Below are positions 63,923 to 64,000 of a stretch of DNA of 64,000 nt, piece after piece (the stretch's first letter is position 1; each line of letters starts with the position of its first letter). Both the position numbers and the translations under genes were made by a program. The DNA is from Platerodrilus igneus. Lineage: Eukaryota; Arthropoda; Insecta; Coleoptera; Lycidae. Under the pieces are notes generated by a model, which saw only the letters and a program-made list of their open reading frames with translations, had not been told where the DNA came from and searched no databases. Where the stretch lies: NCBI GenBank assembly GCA_036346225.1, contig JARFIW010000588.1, forward strand, positions 6,701,501 through 6,765,500, given 5' to 3'.

Positions 63923-64000
63923 GTGTGTTTAAATTTAATTTTTGGATTTAGCAGTATGTTAACACAAAATAATTGCATTGGCCAATGCTTCTAAAAGTAA

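Noticed and set aside
62255..62863. 202-codon open frame on the minus strand
   Set aside because: It lies antisense to the mariner transposase relic. The + strand carries the family motifs in order, and the minus frame has no recognisable domain.

Overview
This is eukaryotic, AT-rich, transposon-laden DNA from an insect. A beetle fits best, because the non-invaded introns are only 44-55 nt long; that placement is inference. There is no bacterial gene organisation. The only host gene recognised with confidence is on the + strand: the ortholog of the giant ubiquitin hydrolase USP34 (Drosophila puffyeye, puf). Twenty-one consecutive internal exons (6505-63922, about 3.97 kb of coding sequence) join in frame with GT-AG sites. 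They encode the long helical N-terminal half of the protein. The first exons lie left of the window, and the catalytic UCH/USP domain lies to the right.

The exons fall in tight clusters: 6505-7934, 10138-10265, 17550-18183, 36085-37023, 37900-38946 and 63332-63922. Between clusters, introns of 2.2, 7.3, 17.9 and 24.4 kb are filled with mobile elements.

Layout. 1-6504: internally deleted LINE, a SINE-in-SINE nest inside an older repeat, a LINE tail, a small palindromic element. 7945-10093: Tc1/mariner-superfamily transposon relic with ~620-bp terminal inverted repeats and an embedded solo LTR, sitting in what was a ~50-nt intron. 10.4-15.3 kb: a 5'-truncated LINE and fragments of two Gypsy elements. 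18.2-36.1 kb: a minisatellite, a broken Gypsy, a ~280-bp foldback, a 7.9-kb LTR retrotransposon (element A) with 2.26-kb LTRs, and the 5' part of a diverged relative (element B) split by a LINE tail. 39-63.3 kb: a Tigger-like end, a spliced minus-strand relic of a repetitive protein family, LINE pieces, a LINE-BEL-Gypsy/SINE nest, a 33-bp tandem repeat, another LINE fragment and a dead mariner.

The nest at 45.2-58.8 kb gives relative ages. A LINE ORF is split by a BEL/Pao element (~5% LTR divergence, 5-bp target duplication). The BEL is in turn split by a very young Gypsy element (one substitution between LTRs, 4-bp duplication) and by a tRNA-derived SINE (>20-bp duplication).

Host exons are intact, whereas young elements carry many one-base frame breaks. 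Some of those breaks may be uncorrected assembly indels in repeats. I found no convincing new enzymatic system. The most unusual signals are the SINE 3' hairpin with UNCG-type loops, the purine-rich block replacing most of pol in element A, the LTR/PBS duplication of that element, the foldback, and the spliced minus-strand relic.
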